DNA of 64,000 bases from Serratia liquefaciens (GCA_012719855.1 JAAXZN010000021.1:1-64000); one strand, 5' to 3'; shown: positions 12,571 through 22,340, counted from the first letter of the stretch. Translations and numbers: made by a program. Notes: generated by a model not told the origin, from the sequence alone.

Positions 12571-12644
12571 TAAATCGGCTGAGTTATGACGTTACCACCC
12601 GACTTTTTGTCGAGGCAAGAGCTTGCGACGGCAAATTACCGAAC

Positions 12645-12660
12645 TGTGATCCGCCGTACA
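12645..12660. promoter_or_regulatory. Possible CRP site for the bgl operon
   Basis: TGTGA-N6-GTACA keeps one perfect CRP half-site, upstream of the RAT. Catabolite control of such operons is usual, but the second half-site is poor. Confidence 0.25.
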
Positions 12661-12668
12661 AAACGGCG

Positions 12669-13427
12669 TCAGTGAGCGAAATAGTGCATGCCGCCGTCTA
12701 CCGGGATCACCGCACCGGTGATATATCGCGCGAGCGGGGAACAAAGAAACGCGGCCAGATAAGCCATGTCTTCCGGCTCGCCAAAATAACCGATCGGGAT
12801 ATTCTGTTCGATAAATGCCAGGCGCGCGGCGTCTGTCGGGTGCAGTTTTTCACGCACCTGTTCGCTATTAATCCGCCCGGGCTGCAGCGTATTGACGGTA
12901 ATGCCCTGCGCCGCCACCTCTCCCGCCAGCCCCTTGGCCCACAGATGCAATGCGCCTTTAGCGGCAGTGGCGGCGTTTAAACTACGCGGCTCCATCGAGC
13001 CACTGATGTTGATGATCCGCCCCCATCCCTGCGCCTGCATGCCGGGCAGCAGTGCGTGGGTGACCCGACGCGCCGGCGTGAAATTCAGGGCAAACGCCTC
13101 TTCCCAACCCGCGTCGCCTTCGTTCAGTGCGGTTGGACGAGCCCCGCCGACGGCATTAATCACAATGTCTATCGTGCCGAAGCGTTGCTGCACCTGAGCA
13201 AGCAGGCTGTCGAGTGCTCCTGCATCGGTGATATCCGCCGCAATCACGTAAGGCCGTATGCCACCGCTTTTCGCGATCTCATCTGCCAGGGCCAGCAGGC
13301 GATCTTCACGACGGGCGGTAGCCACCACGGTAACGCCCTGCGTTGCAAATACCCTGACCATACCCGCACCGATTCCTTCACTGGCGCCGGTCACCAACGC
13401 GACGCGATCCTGCAGTTGCAAATTCAT
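12669..13427 (-). CDS. SDR-family oxidoreductase lacking the usual catalytic tyrosine
   Basis: The 252-residue Rossmann protein has the cofactor motif TGASEGIG (13-20), NAVGG (about 91-95) in place of NNAG, and a C-terminal PVDGGMHYF. Where classical SDRs have YxxxK, this one reads ATAAK (153-157): Lys157 is kept and the Tyr is Ala. The catalytic mechanism is therefore unclear; several divergent SDRs share this. It is divergent from a LysR gene 114 bp away, which probably regulates it. The substrate is not recognisable. Confidence 0.85.
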   Translation of the reverse strand: MNLQLQDRVALVTGASEGIGAGMVRVFATQGVTVVATARREDRLLALADEIAKSGGIRPYVIAADITDAGALDSLLAQVQQRFGTIDIVINAVGGARPTALNEGDAGWEEAFALNFTPARRVTHALLPGMQAQGWGRIINISGSMEPRSLNAATAAKGALHLWAKGLAGEVAAQGITVNTLQPGRINSEQVREKLHPTDAARLAFIEQNIPIGYFGEPEDMAYLAAFLCSPLARYITGAVIPVDGGMHYFAH

Positions 13428-13541
13428 AAGATTACCTTATTGAATAATTCAATCTGGTTTCAAACATAACGGCATTGAATCACACCCCGCTCTGTGTGAA
13501 TATTCCATAAATTTGCAACGATACTGTGCAGGAATTCACTG

Positions 13542-14405
13542 ATGTTCGATTGGCAGGATTTAAAACACTTTGTGGTGCTGGCGCGTACCGGTTCATTGTC
13601 GGCAGCGGCGCGAGAAATGGGCTGTGATCACGCCACCGTGGGCCGCCGAGTCGCGGCACTGGAGAAAGCGCTCGGTCTGCGGCTGATCCTCCGCCTGCCG
13701 CGCAGCACACCGCTGACACAGGATGGCAAAATGATTGCCGGGCTGGCTGCCGAGATTGAAAACCAAAGCCACGCCATTGTCCGTCATGCGCGCAGCGCCG
13801 GTGAAACACCGCAAACCCAGGTGCGCATCAGTGCACCGCCGTCGATAGCCGCACGGGTTATCGCACCGGAGATTGCGAGATTTCATCAGGCTTTTCCGCA
13901 TATTACGTTGATACTCTCCGGCGAATCGGCCATCGCCGAACTGGACCGTGGCGATGCCGAAGTGGCGGTGCGAATGGTACGTCCGCAACAACCGGATCTG
14001 CTGGTTCAGCGCATCGGCTTGATGCGCTACGCACTGTACGCCACACCTCAGCACGCAGCCCTGCCGGAAGCCGCACGGGCCTTTATCGCCTACGATCACC
14101 ACTACCAACACCAGCCCCACCAGCAGTGGTTGCAGCAGCTGTTGCAGGGCCGTCCGGTGGTTTTTGAGGCCAGCGACCTGTTCTCGTTGCAAGAAGCCGC
14201 GCGTTCGGGACTGGGGGCCGTAGTATTGCCGACGTTTGTCGCCGATAACGACCCGGAATTGGTGGTATTGCCCACCGCCATCGCCGCGCCGACGCGCGAA
14301 CTGTGGCTGGTCACCTACCCCGATCTGGCGCGGTCCGTTGCCGTACGCGCGGTGATGACTTTCCTGGCCGATATCATCGAAAAAAAATGCCCATTGGTGA
14401 CATAA
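13542..14405 (+). CDS. LysR-family transcriptional regulator
   Basis: The 287-residue protein has an N-terminal winged helix (FVVLARTGSLSAAAREMGCDHATVGRRVAALE, given in two parts: the helix-turn-helix covers about 8-39) and a substrate-binding domain from about residue 90. It is transcribed divergently from the SDR gene, the usual arrangement of a LysR regulator and its target. The effector is unknown. Confidence 0.88.
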   Translation: MFDWQDLKHFVVLARTGSLSAAAREMGCDHATVGRRVAALEKALGLRLILRLPRSTPLTQDGKMIAGLAAEIENQSHAIVRHARSAGETPQTQVRISAPPSIAARVIAPEIARFHQAFPHITLILSGESAIAELDRGDAEVAVRMVRPQQPDLLVQRIGLMRYALYATPQHAALPEAARAFIAYDHHYQHQPHQQWLQQLLQGRPVVFEASDLFSLQEAARSGLGAVVLPTFVADNDPELVVLPTAIAAPTRELWLVTYPDLARSVAVRAVMTFLADIIEKKCPLVT

Positions 14406-14496
14406 AACATCAGCCAAGCTAATTGATGCTGGACAAAAGTCACGCAGGGGATTATTACTGATCACCGCGTATTTGACTTTAGGGACTGCTGAGATC

Positions 14497-15246
14497 ATGA
14501 CTTTGCGTACTGAATTTGGACGAATTCTGATTACCGGCGCGGGCGGCCGGGTCGCCACCGCATTCCGCCAATCCGTCGGCAATCGCTATCAGCTGCGGCT
14601 GGCGGAAAGGGACGTCAGCCTGTTGCACAACCTGCAGCCGGACGACGAGATCATCAGCTTTGATATCGCCGATATCGAGGCCTGCCGGGCGGCCTGCGCC
14701 AATATCGATACCGTACTGCACCTGGCGGCCGATCCTTCCCCCGATGCCGACTTCTGCAATTCCTTGATGGATAACAATATCCTCGGCACCTTCAATATCT
14801 TTCGCGCGGCGAAAGACGCCGGTTGCAAACGCGTGGTGTTCGCCAGCAGCGCGCAGGCGGTGGAGGGCTATCCGTTGGATTACCAAATTCGGCCGCAGGA
14901 CGCGCCCAAGCCGAAAAATCTGTACGGGGTCAGCAAAGCGTTTGGCGAGGGCATCGCTGCCTATTTTGCCCATCAGGAGGGGCTGTCTTCGCTGTCGGTA
15001 CGCATCGCCAATTTCAACACGCTAGAACCCGGCGAGCAGCTCAGCGCCCGTGATATGAGCGCTTTTCTCAGCCACCGCGACGCCGCCGATCTGCTTGAAC
15101 GCTGCCTGCGCATCGAAGGCGTGCACCACGCGGTGGTACACGGGGTTTCCAACAACCGCTATAAGCGCCTGTCGCTGGAAGAAACCACCCGCCTGCTCGG
15201 CTACTGCCCGCAAGACGATGCGTTCAGCATCCTGGGGTTCGCCTAA
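14497..15246 (+). CDS. NAD(P)-dependent epimerase/dehydratase-family dehydrogenase, uronate-dehydrogenase-like
   Basis: The 249-residue extended-SDR protein has ITGAGGRV near the N terminus, HLAAD, SSAQAV and the catalytic YGVSK. Overall length and the FASS/YGVSKxFGE pattern resemble uronate dehydrogenases, which oxidise hexuronates to aldaro-lactones; this is inference. I prefer the ATG at 14497 over a TTG at 14473. Its stop overlaps that of the convergent hydrolase gene. The TRAP transporter downstream suggests a sugar-acid substrate. Confidence 0.75.
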   Translation: MTLRTEFGRILITGAGGRVATAFRQSVGNRYQLRLAERDVSLLHNLQPDDEIISFDIADIEACRAACANIDTVLHLAADPSPDADFCNSLMDNNILGTFNIFRAAKDAGCKRVVFASSAQAVEGYPLDYQIRPQDAPKPKNLYGVSKAFGEGIAAYFAHQEGLSSLSVRIANFNTLEPGEQLSARDMSAFLSHRDAADLLERCLRIEGVHHAVVHGVSNNRYKRLSLEETTRLLGYCPQDDAFSILGFA

Positions 15247-16691
15247 AGCTTGTTATCGATACGCTGCAGCAGGTAGGGGAAAAACGGGTTGGAGGCGATA
15301 CGCATCAGCGAATCAAGATCAACCACCAGCACTGAACGTTCGCCGCGTGCTGCCAGCGTGCCCAGGCTGATGCCGAATTCGCCGCGCTGAGCCGGGAACC
15401 GGCCATAAAGCGAATCGCTCACCGGGAATGGCAGCGCCACGTGCGACAGCGAATAGATATCCGCCGGATAGATCATGCCCAGCGGCTGCACGCTTTCCGT
15501 CGTTTCGCCGGCCTGCGTCACACTGGCGATCGCCTCGCTGCTTTCCGGGGAGGCGTTGCCGATCACCGTCGTCTGGTAACGACGCGGCGGCGCAGGCAGC
15601 AGTTGGCTGACCGCCGCAGCCGCGTTTGGCCGCAGCAACGGCCCAAAGTTTATCGTCCGATTGACGTCGAACAGCACCAGTTCGCTGCCGTTAGCCGGCA
15701 ATTCGTTATATAAGGCGCGGATCACCGCCCGGGTACTGACGGTCGAATCCATCACCGACTGGAAGGTCAGCACCGGTGCCAACTTTTCCAGCTTGCCGTC
15801 ACGCGCTGCGCGGGCGATTTGCTGTTGCAGACCGTTGCTGAGCAAATAGGACTGACGCGCGCCGTTCACCGGGAACGAATTGTATTTAAAAGGGTTAAAT
15901 TCCGGCAGAACGCCAAGCCAGGCCGCTTTGGCAAATGCCGGGAACACCGCCGGCCAGCCCGCGATGCCGGCGAAACGGGCAAAACTGGTCACGCCTATCA
16001 TCGGCGAGATCAGCACCAACCGTTGCGGCGCCGCCAACTGCGGATCGTCCAGCGCATCCAGCGCATACTTCATCGCCAACGCACCGCCGTTGGAAAACCC
16101 CACGATATGCAGCGGCTTGTCGCCCCCGGCTTTACTGCGCGCTTCGCGCACGGCTAATCGCGTTGCCGCCAACCAGTCATGCCATTCAATATCGGTCAGT
16201 GCCCCCGGCACCGTACCGTGCGCCGGCAGGCGAATACCTACCGCCACATACCCTTGCTGCCGGTAGTTCTCGGCGATATGCCGCAGGCTATAAGGCGAAT
16301 CTGTCAGGCCGTGCAACAGCACCACCGCCCCGCGCGGCTCGCCCTGCGGCAGCAATTCGTAGGAGCGGTTCCAGTCGCGGGCAAAATGTTCCGGGTAGAC
16401 CGGGCTGCCGTCAAAATAGCGGTTGAGCGGAATACGTTCGCTGGCGGAGAGTTTGTCGGTAACGTTAACTTTCACCTCGTCAAATACCCGGCTCTCTGCG
16501 GCCAGATAGCCCTGCCAGTTGGTTTTATCCAGCTCGGCAGCCGACAACTCGTGCGGCACAAAAGTATGCCACGGCTCCAACGCAGGGCCGCGCTGAGTAT
16601 CGTAAACCCGCACCGCAAACAGCGTGAGCAAGACGGTGACGCCTACTATCGTCAGCCGTTTGGTCCATTTAATTATCGCCCTGGAAGGCAT
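15243..16691 (-). CDS. Membrane-anchored alpha/beta hydrolase
   Basis: The 482-residue protein has an N-terminal membrane anchor (about 10-26) followed by an alpha/beta-hydrolase domain with oxyanion segment VVLLHGLTDSPYS and the nucleophile elbow GFSNGGA (Ser). The active site probably faces the periplasm. AGGAG lies about 8 nt before the ATG at 16691; the longer open frame upstream is not signal-like. It runs convergent with the dehydrogenase gene and divergent from dctP. The substrate is not evident. Confidence 0.82.
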   Translation of the reverse strand: MPSRAIIKWTKRLTIVGVTVLLTLFAVRVYDTQRGPALEPWHTFVPHELSAAELDKTNWQGYLAAESRVFDEVKVNVTDKLSASERIPLNRYFDGSPVYPEHFARDWNRSYELLPQGEPRGAVVLLHGLTDSPYSLRHIAENYRQQGYVAVGIRLPAHGTVPGALTDIEWHDWLAATRLAVREARSKAGGDKPLHIVGFSNGGALAMKYALDALDDPQLAAPQRLVLISPMIGVTSFARFAGIAGWPAVFPAFAKAAWLGVLPEFNPFKYNSFPVNGARQSYLLSNGLQQQIARAARDGKLEKLAPVLTFQSVMDSTVSTRAVIRALYNELPANGSELVLFDVNRTINFGPLLRPNAAAAVSQLLPAPPRRYQTTVIGNASPESSEAIASVTQAGETTESVQPLGMIYPADIYSLSHVALPFPVSDSLYGRFPAQRGEFGISLGTLAARGERSVLVVDLDSLMRIASNPFFPYLLQRIDNKL

Positions 16692-16869
16692 GCTCACTCC
16701 TGAATTCACGGTTATCCAGCAGCGATTATAGAAGCTAAATGCCCGCAGCGGCAGCCCGCCGATCGCGAATCTCAAGCGGCCTATTTTTAGAGGCTGCTCA
16801 CAGAACGTGCATTTCCCGGCCTTTTTCACGGATAAAAATTGATCTGCCAACCGAATGTTTGTAGGTTTT

Positions 16870-16896
16870 CTGTAACGATACACTAAAACGTTACAG
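16870..16896. promoter_or_regulatory. Palindromic operator candidate upstream of the TRAP genes
   Basis: CTGTAACG (16870-16877) and CGTTACAG (16889-16896) form perfect 8-bp inverted arms 11 bp apart, about 117 bp before dctP. The left arm lies within TGTAACGATACA, itself nearly palindromic around CG, the style of LacI/GntR-family operators. The LacI-type gene at the end of the cluster is the obvious candidate binder. Confidence 0.4.
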
Positions 16897-17012
16897 TTAA
16901 AGAGCAGACACAAAGTATCGCCACCGTTCCCCCTGTCCCTACCGCATTGCCCAGCAGGGGAGTCATCTTCACCACCAGCATCGCAGGCTGTCTGCGATCG
17001 GGAGCCAGGCTC

Positions 17013-18026
17013 ATGAAATCAATGACATGTCGCTTAACGCTGCGCCTGTTTATCACGTTGTTATTTATGCTGTTTACCCTGCCGCTGCGCGCCAACGCCG
17101 CCGAAGTCAGCCTGCGGGTTTATTCATCGTTACCCGACGATGGCTACTCCGCACACGCCATCTGGTTCAATCGCTTCAAGCAGAATTTGGAGCAACGTCT
17201 GCCGGGCAAAATCGCCCTCAACTATTTCCCTAACGGCATGCTCGGAAAAGAAGCCGATGCGGTGCAGCAGGTGCGTATCGGCGCGATCGATATGATGATC
17301 TCCGGGACTTCTATCTGGGGCACGCTGGTGCCCGAAATCGGCGTGCTCGATCTGGGCTATCTGTTTAACGACAACCAACAGCTGGGTCAGGCGCTCGACG
17401 GTCAGGCAGGCCAGTTGCTGAGCGCCATGCTGGCCAAACAAAGCAACATCAAAGTGCTGGGCTACGGTTTCAGCCTGGGGGCACGCAACATTTACAGTAA
17501 AAAACCGCTGCAGTCGCCGCAGGATCTCAACCGGATGAAGGTGCGGGTGCTGCCGGCCCCCAATTTCATCGCCACGCTGAAAAGCATGGGCGCTACGGCA
17601 ATCCCAATGCCCGGCGGTGAGGTTTACTCCGCGCTGCAGATGGGGGTGATCGACGGCGTGGAACACGATGCCGCCACGGTGTACACCAGCAAGTATTACG
17701 AGATCGCCAAAAACGCCACGCTGACCCGTCATATCTATAACCCGATAGTGGCCACCATCAGCCAGGCGGCGTTCCAGCGCATTCCACAAGACCTGCGTGA
17801 CGAGGTGCTGGCCGCAGCCAACGAAGCCACCCTTTATGAGCGCAAAATTGCGGCGAAAAAAGAAACTCAGGCCATGGAAAAACTGAAAGCCGCCGGCGTG
17901 ATTTTCAGCGAAACCGACCGCAATTATTTCCGCCAGCAAACCCTGCCGCTGCAGGCGGCGTTTACCGCCAAGTATCCACAGGCCAAAGCGGTGCTGGACG
18001 CCATTCATGCCGCAGCGCAGCCGTAA
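17013..18026 (+). CDS. dctP: TRAP transporter periplasmic substrate-binding protein (DctP family)
   Basis: The 337-residue precursor has a signal peptide (RLTLRLFITLLFMLFTLP, cleavage near ANAAE) and a DctP fold with the conserved NRMKVRVLPAPN region, whose Arg normally binds a carboxylate, and GGEVYSALQMGVIDGVE. TRAP receptors bind organic acids and sugar acids. The ATG at 17013 has GGAG 9 nt upstream and begins a proper signal peptide. It is 23 bp before dctQM. Confidence 0.9.
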   Translation: MKSMTCRLTLRLFITLLFMLFTLPLRANAAEVSLRVYSSLPDDGYSAHAIWFNRFKQNLEQRLPGKIALNYFPNGMLGKEADAVQQVRIGAIDMMISGTSIWGTLVPEIGVLDLGYLFNDNQQLGQALDGQAGQLLSAMLAKQSNIKVLGYGFSLGARNIYSKKPLQSPQDLNRMKVRVLPAPNFIATLKSMGATAIPMPGGEVYSALQMGVIDGVEHDAATVYTSKYYEIAKNATLTRHIYNPIVATISQAAFQRIPQDLRDEVLAAANEATLYERKIAAKKETQAMEKLKAAGVIFSETDRNYFRQQTLPLQAAFTAKYPQAKAVLDAIHAAAQP

Positions 18027-18049
18027 CGCGCCCCGGCGGAGGATTTGCT

Positions 18050-19921
18050 ATGACCCTTCCTGTAACCCTTGAAATGAGCGTGAAAAAAGTGGCTATCCTG
18101 ACGCAGTTAAGCCGCGCCCTGACCCGCTTTACCGCCTGGGGCGGCGCATTGGCGCTGCTGGTGAACGTGGTGGTGGTATTCGCTTCGGTCGTCTGGCGCT
18201 ACGCGCTGCACAGCCCGATCGAATGGGCCGAAGAAGTGGCCCGTGCGCTGATGGTGACGCTGGTGTTCTTTGGCGTCGCCACCTCCACCGGGCGCGGCAG
18301 GCATATCGGCGTCGATCTGTTTCTGCGCTGGCTACCGGAAGCCACCCGGCCATATGTAGTCCATGCCAGCCGCTGGGTTTTGGTGTTGGTGGCATTGGGG
18401 CTGACGGTATCCAGTTTTAGCCTGGTCGGTATTTCGCTGCCGCAAACCACCGAGCACGGCCTGCCGCAGGCGATTTTTGTGGTGCCGGTATTTATCGGTG
18501 CGGCGGTGATGTTGGTCAGCGCGCTCGACCATGCCTGCCAGGCACCGCTGAAAGTGGTGTTAACCAGCGCCGCCGCCGTCGCGCTGTTGGGTGCCGCGGG
18601 CTACCTTAGCCTGCATACCGCAACCGAGCTCGGCTCGCTGCCCGCCGCGCTGATGCTGGCCTGCTTTATTCTGGGCATTATCTCCGGCGTGCCGATCGCC
18701 TTTACCCTCGGCATGTCGGCGATGGTGTTTTTCCTCAGCGATCCGTCACTGCCGTTCGTGTTCTTTGCCCAACAGGTCACCGCCGGCGTCGACCATTTCG
18801 TACTGCTGGCGATCCCGTTCTTTCTGCTGGCGGGTGCGGTGATGGAAGTCAACGGCATGTCGTCACGGCTGGTAGAGCTGATCGTGCGCGGCATGGGGCG
18901 CTATCGCGGCGGCCTGAACATGACGACGATCTTGTCGATGGCGTTTTTCTCCGGCATTTCCGGTTCCAAACTGGCCGACGTCGCCACAGTCGGCGGCGTG
19001 CTGATGCCGGCGGTACGCCGGGCTCGCCAACCTGCCGAAGAGTCTGCCGGGGTATTCGCCGCTTCGGCCATTATGGCGGAGACCATTCCCCCCTGCGTAA
19101 ACCTGATCGTCATGGGCTTTATCGCCAACATTTCTATTGGCGCCCTGTTTATCGCCGGGCTGATCCCGGCCCTGTGCCTGCTGATATTGCTGCTGATTGC
19201 CGCCGTGATATTCGGCAAACGCATCAACGTCGATGACGCCTATCCGGTACGGATGCCGACGCGCCAACTGCTGATCGGTGCCGCCGTCGGTCTGGTCATG
19301 ATTTTGATGATCGGCAAGGGGGTGGTGGCCGGTATCGCCACCTCCACGGAGATCTCCGCCTTCGCGGTGGTCTACGCCATCGTGGTCGGTCGACTGGCCT
19401 TTGGTGAGCTGACGCTGCAGGCCACCCTGAAGCTGTTTGTCGACACCGCCGCGCTGTCCGGCATGCTGCTGTTTATCGTCGCCTGTGCCACCAGTTTGTC
19501 CTTCGCTCTGACCATCGAGATGATCCCACAGCAGTGCGCACAGCTGCTGGTCGCCATCGGCGCAGACTACGGCCCCTGGCTGTTCCTGCTGCTGTCGATT
19601 GTCATCCTGATTATCTTCGGCGCAGTCCTGGAGGGCGCTCCGGCGCTGATTATCTTTGCGCCGATCCTGGTGCCTATCGCCACCCAGCTCGGCTTCAACC
19701 CGCTGCACTACGCCATTGTGATGATTCTGGCGATGGGTTTTGGCCTGTTTTCCCCGCCGATCGGCCTGGGGTTGTATACCACCTGTGCCATCTGCGGCGT
19801 CCCGATGCAGGACGTGATTAAACCCATGGCCAAATACCTGCTGATCGTGCTGTTCGGCATCATCGTTATCGCGCTGTTCCCGGCGCTCTCCACCTGGTTG
19901 CCGACGCGGCTGGGCTACTGA
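18050..19921 (+). CDS. dctQM: Fused TRAP transporter permease DctQ-DctM
   Basis: The 623-residue membrane protein joins a four-helix DctQ small subunit (about 1-185, with EWAEEVARALMV and STGRGRHIGVD) to a DctM large subunit of about 12 helices (from about 190, with IPFFLLAGAVMEVNGMS and SPPIGLGLYTTCAI). Fused QM proteins are a known form. It drives uptake with a sodium gradient together with DctP. GGAGG lies upstream of the ATG. The SDR gene follows after 24 bp. Confidence 0.92.
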   Translation: MTLPVTLEMSVKKVAILTQLSRALTRFTAWGGALALLVNVVVVFASVVWRYALHSPIEWAEEVARALMVTLVFFGVATSTGRGRHIGVDLFLRWLPEATRPYVVHASRWVLVLVALGLTVSSFSLVGISLPQTTEHGLPQAIFVVPVFIGAAVMLVSALDHACQAPLKVVLTSAAAVALLGAAGYLSLHTATELGSLPAALMLACFILGIISGVPIAFTLGMSAMVFFLSDPSLPFVFFAQQVTAGVDHFVLLAIPFFLLAGAVMEVNGMSSRLVELIVRGMGRYRGGLNMTTILSMAFFSGISGSKLADVATVGGVLMPAVRRARQPAEESAGVFAASAIMAETIPPCVNLIVMGFIANISIGALFIAGLIPALCLLILLLIAAVIFGKRINVDDAYPVRMPTRQLLIGAAVGLVMILMIGKGVVAGIATSTEISAFAVVYAIVVGRLAFGELTLQATLKLFVDTAALSGMLLFIVACATSLSFALTIEMIPQQCAQLLVAIGADYGPWLFLLLSIVILIIFGAVLEGAPALIIFAPILVPIATQLGFNPLHYAIVMILAMGFGLFSPPIGLGLYTTCAICGVPMQDVIKPMAKYLLIVLFGIIVIALFPALSTWLPTRLGY

Positions 19922-19945
19922 TTTTCTCAAGCAAGGAGTCATACC

Positions 19946-20707
19946 ATGTTCTCTGATTTAACCGACAAACGCGTATTGATCACCGGTTCCACCGCCGGTA
20001 TCGGGCTGGCGACCGCCGCCCTGTTCGCCCAACACGGCGCCAAGGTGGGCATTAATGGCCAGCGTAGCGAGCCACCGGCAGAGATCGCCGCTTTCCCCGG
20101 TGAATGCGCATTCTTCTCGGCCGATCTGTCGCGCTCCGCCGGCTGTGAGGCATTGGTAGAGGCCTTTGTCGCCCGCTTCGGCGGCATCGATATATTGATC
20201 AACAACGCCGGTGGGCTGGGCGGCCGCAACGGGCTGGAAGCGATAGACGACGAGTTCTTTGATCGGGTGATGGACCTGAACTGCCGCTCGGCGCTGATGG
20301 TGACCAAATTCGCTATCCCTTACCTGCGTGCTTCGGCTCGCGAGAACGGGACGACCGCCAGCGTCATCAGCACCGGCTCCATTGCTGCACGCGAAGGCGG
20401 CGGGATCGGCGCCGGGCTGTATGCCAGCGCCAAAGCCTGGCTGCACAATATCCACCGCAACTGGGTGAAGGAGTTCACCCAGGACAATATCCGTTTCAAT
20501 ATCGTGTCGCCGGGCAGCATCGACACCGCCTTCCATCACGGCAAGAGCGACGAAGTGCTGGGTAAAATGCGCGCTTCCATTCCGATGGGCCGCTTTGGCC
20601 GCAGCGAAGAGGTGGCGCCCACCTACCTGTTCCTGGCCTCGCATAACTGCAGCGGCTATATCACCGGGCAGATTATCGACGTCAACGGCGGTCAACTCGC
20701 GCCCTAA
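19946..20707 (+). CDS. SDR-family oxidoreductase in the TRAP cluster
   Basis: The 253-residue classical SDR has TGSTAGIG (cofactor), NNAGG, the catalytic Ser in ISTGS and YASAK, and a C-terminal VNGGQLAP. All catalytic residues are present, unlike the SDR at 12669-13427. Being in the same operon as dctP and dctQM, it probably oxidises or reduces the imported sugar acid. The exact substrate cannot be read from sequence. Confidence 0.88.
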   Translation: MFSDLTDKRVLITGSTAGIGLATAALFAQHGAKVGINGQRSEPPAEIAAFPGECAFFSADLSRSAGCEALVEAFVARFGGIDILINNAGGLGGRNGLEAIDDEFFDRVMDLNCRSALMVTKFAIPYLRASARENGTTASVISTGSIAAREGGGIGAGLYASAKAWLHNIHRNWVKEFTQDNIRFNIVSPGSIDTAFHHGKSDEVLGKMRASIPMGRFGRSEEVAPTYLFLASHNCSGYITGQIIDVNGGQLAP

Positions 20708-20775
20708 GGGCCTGTGACTCACTTTCGGCCGCGTGATAAAGTCGGGGCAATGGGTTTATGCAAAACGGGAATGTG

Positions 20776-21813
20776 ATGGCGAATATACGTGATGTGGCAC
20801 GTCATGCCGGGGTGTCGGTCAGTACGGTATCCAACGTGCTGAACGGCCGAGTCGATCAGATGCGCAAGGATACGCTGGCCCGTATTGAACAGGCGATGGC
20901 GGCGCTGCAATACCAGCCAAACCGCGCCGCGCAGCAGCTTAAAACCGGGCAGGTCAAAATGCTGGGCCTGCTGGTACCGTCTATCGTCAACCCCAGCTTC
21001 GCTGCGCTGGTGCGCGAAATTGAGCTGGCGGCCAAGCAAAACTATGGTTATCAGGTGTTGCTTGGCGATACCCATCGCCAACAGGAAGAAGAGATCCGTT
21101 TTCTCGACGATCTGCTGGCATTAGGCATTCGCGGCGTGGTGGTGGCCTCCACGTTTTACGATCGCCCCCATTTTCGCGATGCCCTGAAACGCGGCCTGGT
21201 TATGATTAACTACGACGAGCGCACCCTGGCCGCCCCTGGCGAGACGGCGCTGCCGATCGACAGCGTGTCGATGGATAATTGCGCCGCCGGCAGCATGGCG
21301 GCACAGCATCTGATTGCCCAGGGTTGCCACCGTATCGCCTTCGCTACCGCATCCGGCATGACCAGCAGCCGCGCCAACAAAATTGCCGGTTATCGGCAGG
21401 CACTGGAAAACGCCGGGTTGCCGGTGCGGGTGATCGAAGGCAAGGCGCAGTTCGCCTACGGCGATGCCGAAATGGCCGAGTTAGGCAAGGCGCTGGCCGA
21501 GCAGGTTTGCCAGAGTGAAACCCGGCCGGACGGCATTGTGGCGCTGAACGACATGTTGGCCATCGGCATGATTTCCGCCTTCCAGCGGCTCGGCGTTCGG
21601 GTACCGGAAGATATTTCGGTTGTCGGCATCGATAACATGTTTCTGTCCGAACTGTTTAACCCGGCGCTCAGCTCAGTGGCGCCGCCGCTGCGCGAGATGG
21701 CGGTGAAAATTGTCGATCGGCTGATAGGTCGGCTGGAAAACCCTGAATTGCCGGTGGAGGAGTTTTTGTTCGCTCCCAGCCTGGTGCGCCGCCAGTCGGT
21801 TATTAACGCGTAA
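20776..21813 (+). CDS. LacI-family transcriptional regulator
   Basis: The 345-residue protein has the N-terminal LacI helix-turn-helix and hinge (MANIRDVARHAGVSVSTVSN, then the hinge NRAAQQLKTGQ) and a periplasmic-binding-protein-like effector domain. I placed the start at the ATG at 20776, where the helix-turn-helix begins behind GGGAA; an in-frame ATG lies at 20758. It is the last gene of the TRAP locus and probably represses it. Confidence 0.9.
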   Translation: MANIRDVARHAGVSVSTVSNVLNGRVDQMRKDTLARIEQAMAALQYQPNRAAQQLKTGQVKMLGLLVPSIVNPSFAALVREIELAAKQNYGYQVLLGDTHRQQEEEIRFLDDLLALGIRGVVVASTFYDRPHFRDALKRGLVMINYDERTLAAPGETALPIDSVSMDNCAAGSMAAQHLIAQGCHRIAFATASGMTSSRANKIAGYRQALENAGLPVRVIEGKAQFAYGDAEMAELGKALAEQVCQSETRPDGIVALNDMLAIGMISAFQRLGVRVPEDISVVGIDNMFLSELFNPALSSVAPPLREMAVKIVDRLIGRLENPELPVEEFLFAPSLVRRQSVINA

Positions 21814-21916
21814 TCTCCGGCGGAGCTGCGGTTCCGCTCTCTTTCATACTGAATCCATGCTGCGCTAATGCGCGGCGGGGCTTCGCTGCGCCCAAAACCG
21901 CAGCGGGAGAATAAAA

Positions 21917-22339
21917 ATGAATAATGAATCCTGCGTTTACTGCCATCCAACCAATGAAATCCTGCTGTGGCAAAACCCGCTGTGCCGGGCCATTTTCATT
22001 GCCGACAGCCCTTTCCCCGGCTGGTGCCGGGTGGTCTGGCATGAGCATATCGCCGAACTGAGTGATTTGCGTGATGACCAACGCAACAGCATCATGACCG
22101 TGGTAGCACAGGTTGAAGCGCAACTGCGGCAGTTGCTGACGCCGGCGAAAATCAATATCGCCAGCCTGGGCACCGCACTGCCCCATTTGCACTGGCATAT
22201 CATCCCGCGTTACCTCGACGACTCGCATTTCCCGGAGCCGGTATGGAGCCAGGCGCTGCGGGTGCCAACGGTGAGAACCGTGCCGGAGAATTTTATTGAA
22301 TTAATGAGGGAACGGCTGGCGATCACGCTGGGGGAATAA
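21917..22339 (+). CDS. HIT-family hydrolase
   Basis: The 140-residue protein has the histidine triad HLHWHIIPR near residue 95 and an N-terminal CVYC pair that could bind zinc. HIT proteins hydrolyse or transfer nucleotidyl groups (diadenosine polyphosphates, AMP conjugates). GGGAG lies 9 nt before the ATG. It ends at a strong bidirectional terminator shared with the next gene. Confidence 0.87.
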   Translation: MNNESCVYCHPTNEILLWQNPLCRAIFIADSPFPGWCRVVWHEHIAELSDLRDDQRNSIMTVVAQVEAQLRQLLTPAKINIASLGTALPHLHWHIIPRYLDDSHFPEPVWSQALRVPTVRTVPENFIELMRERLAITLGE

Positions 22340-22340
22340 C

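Noticed and set aside
18863..19942. 359-codon minus-strand frame opposite dctQM
   Set aside because: Composition (Gln, Asp, His repeats) is that of an antisense shadow of a membrane protein gene.
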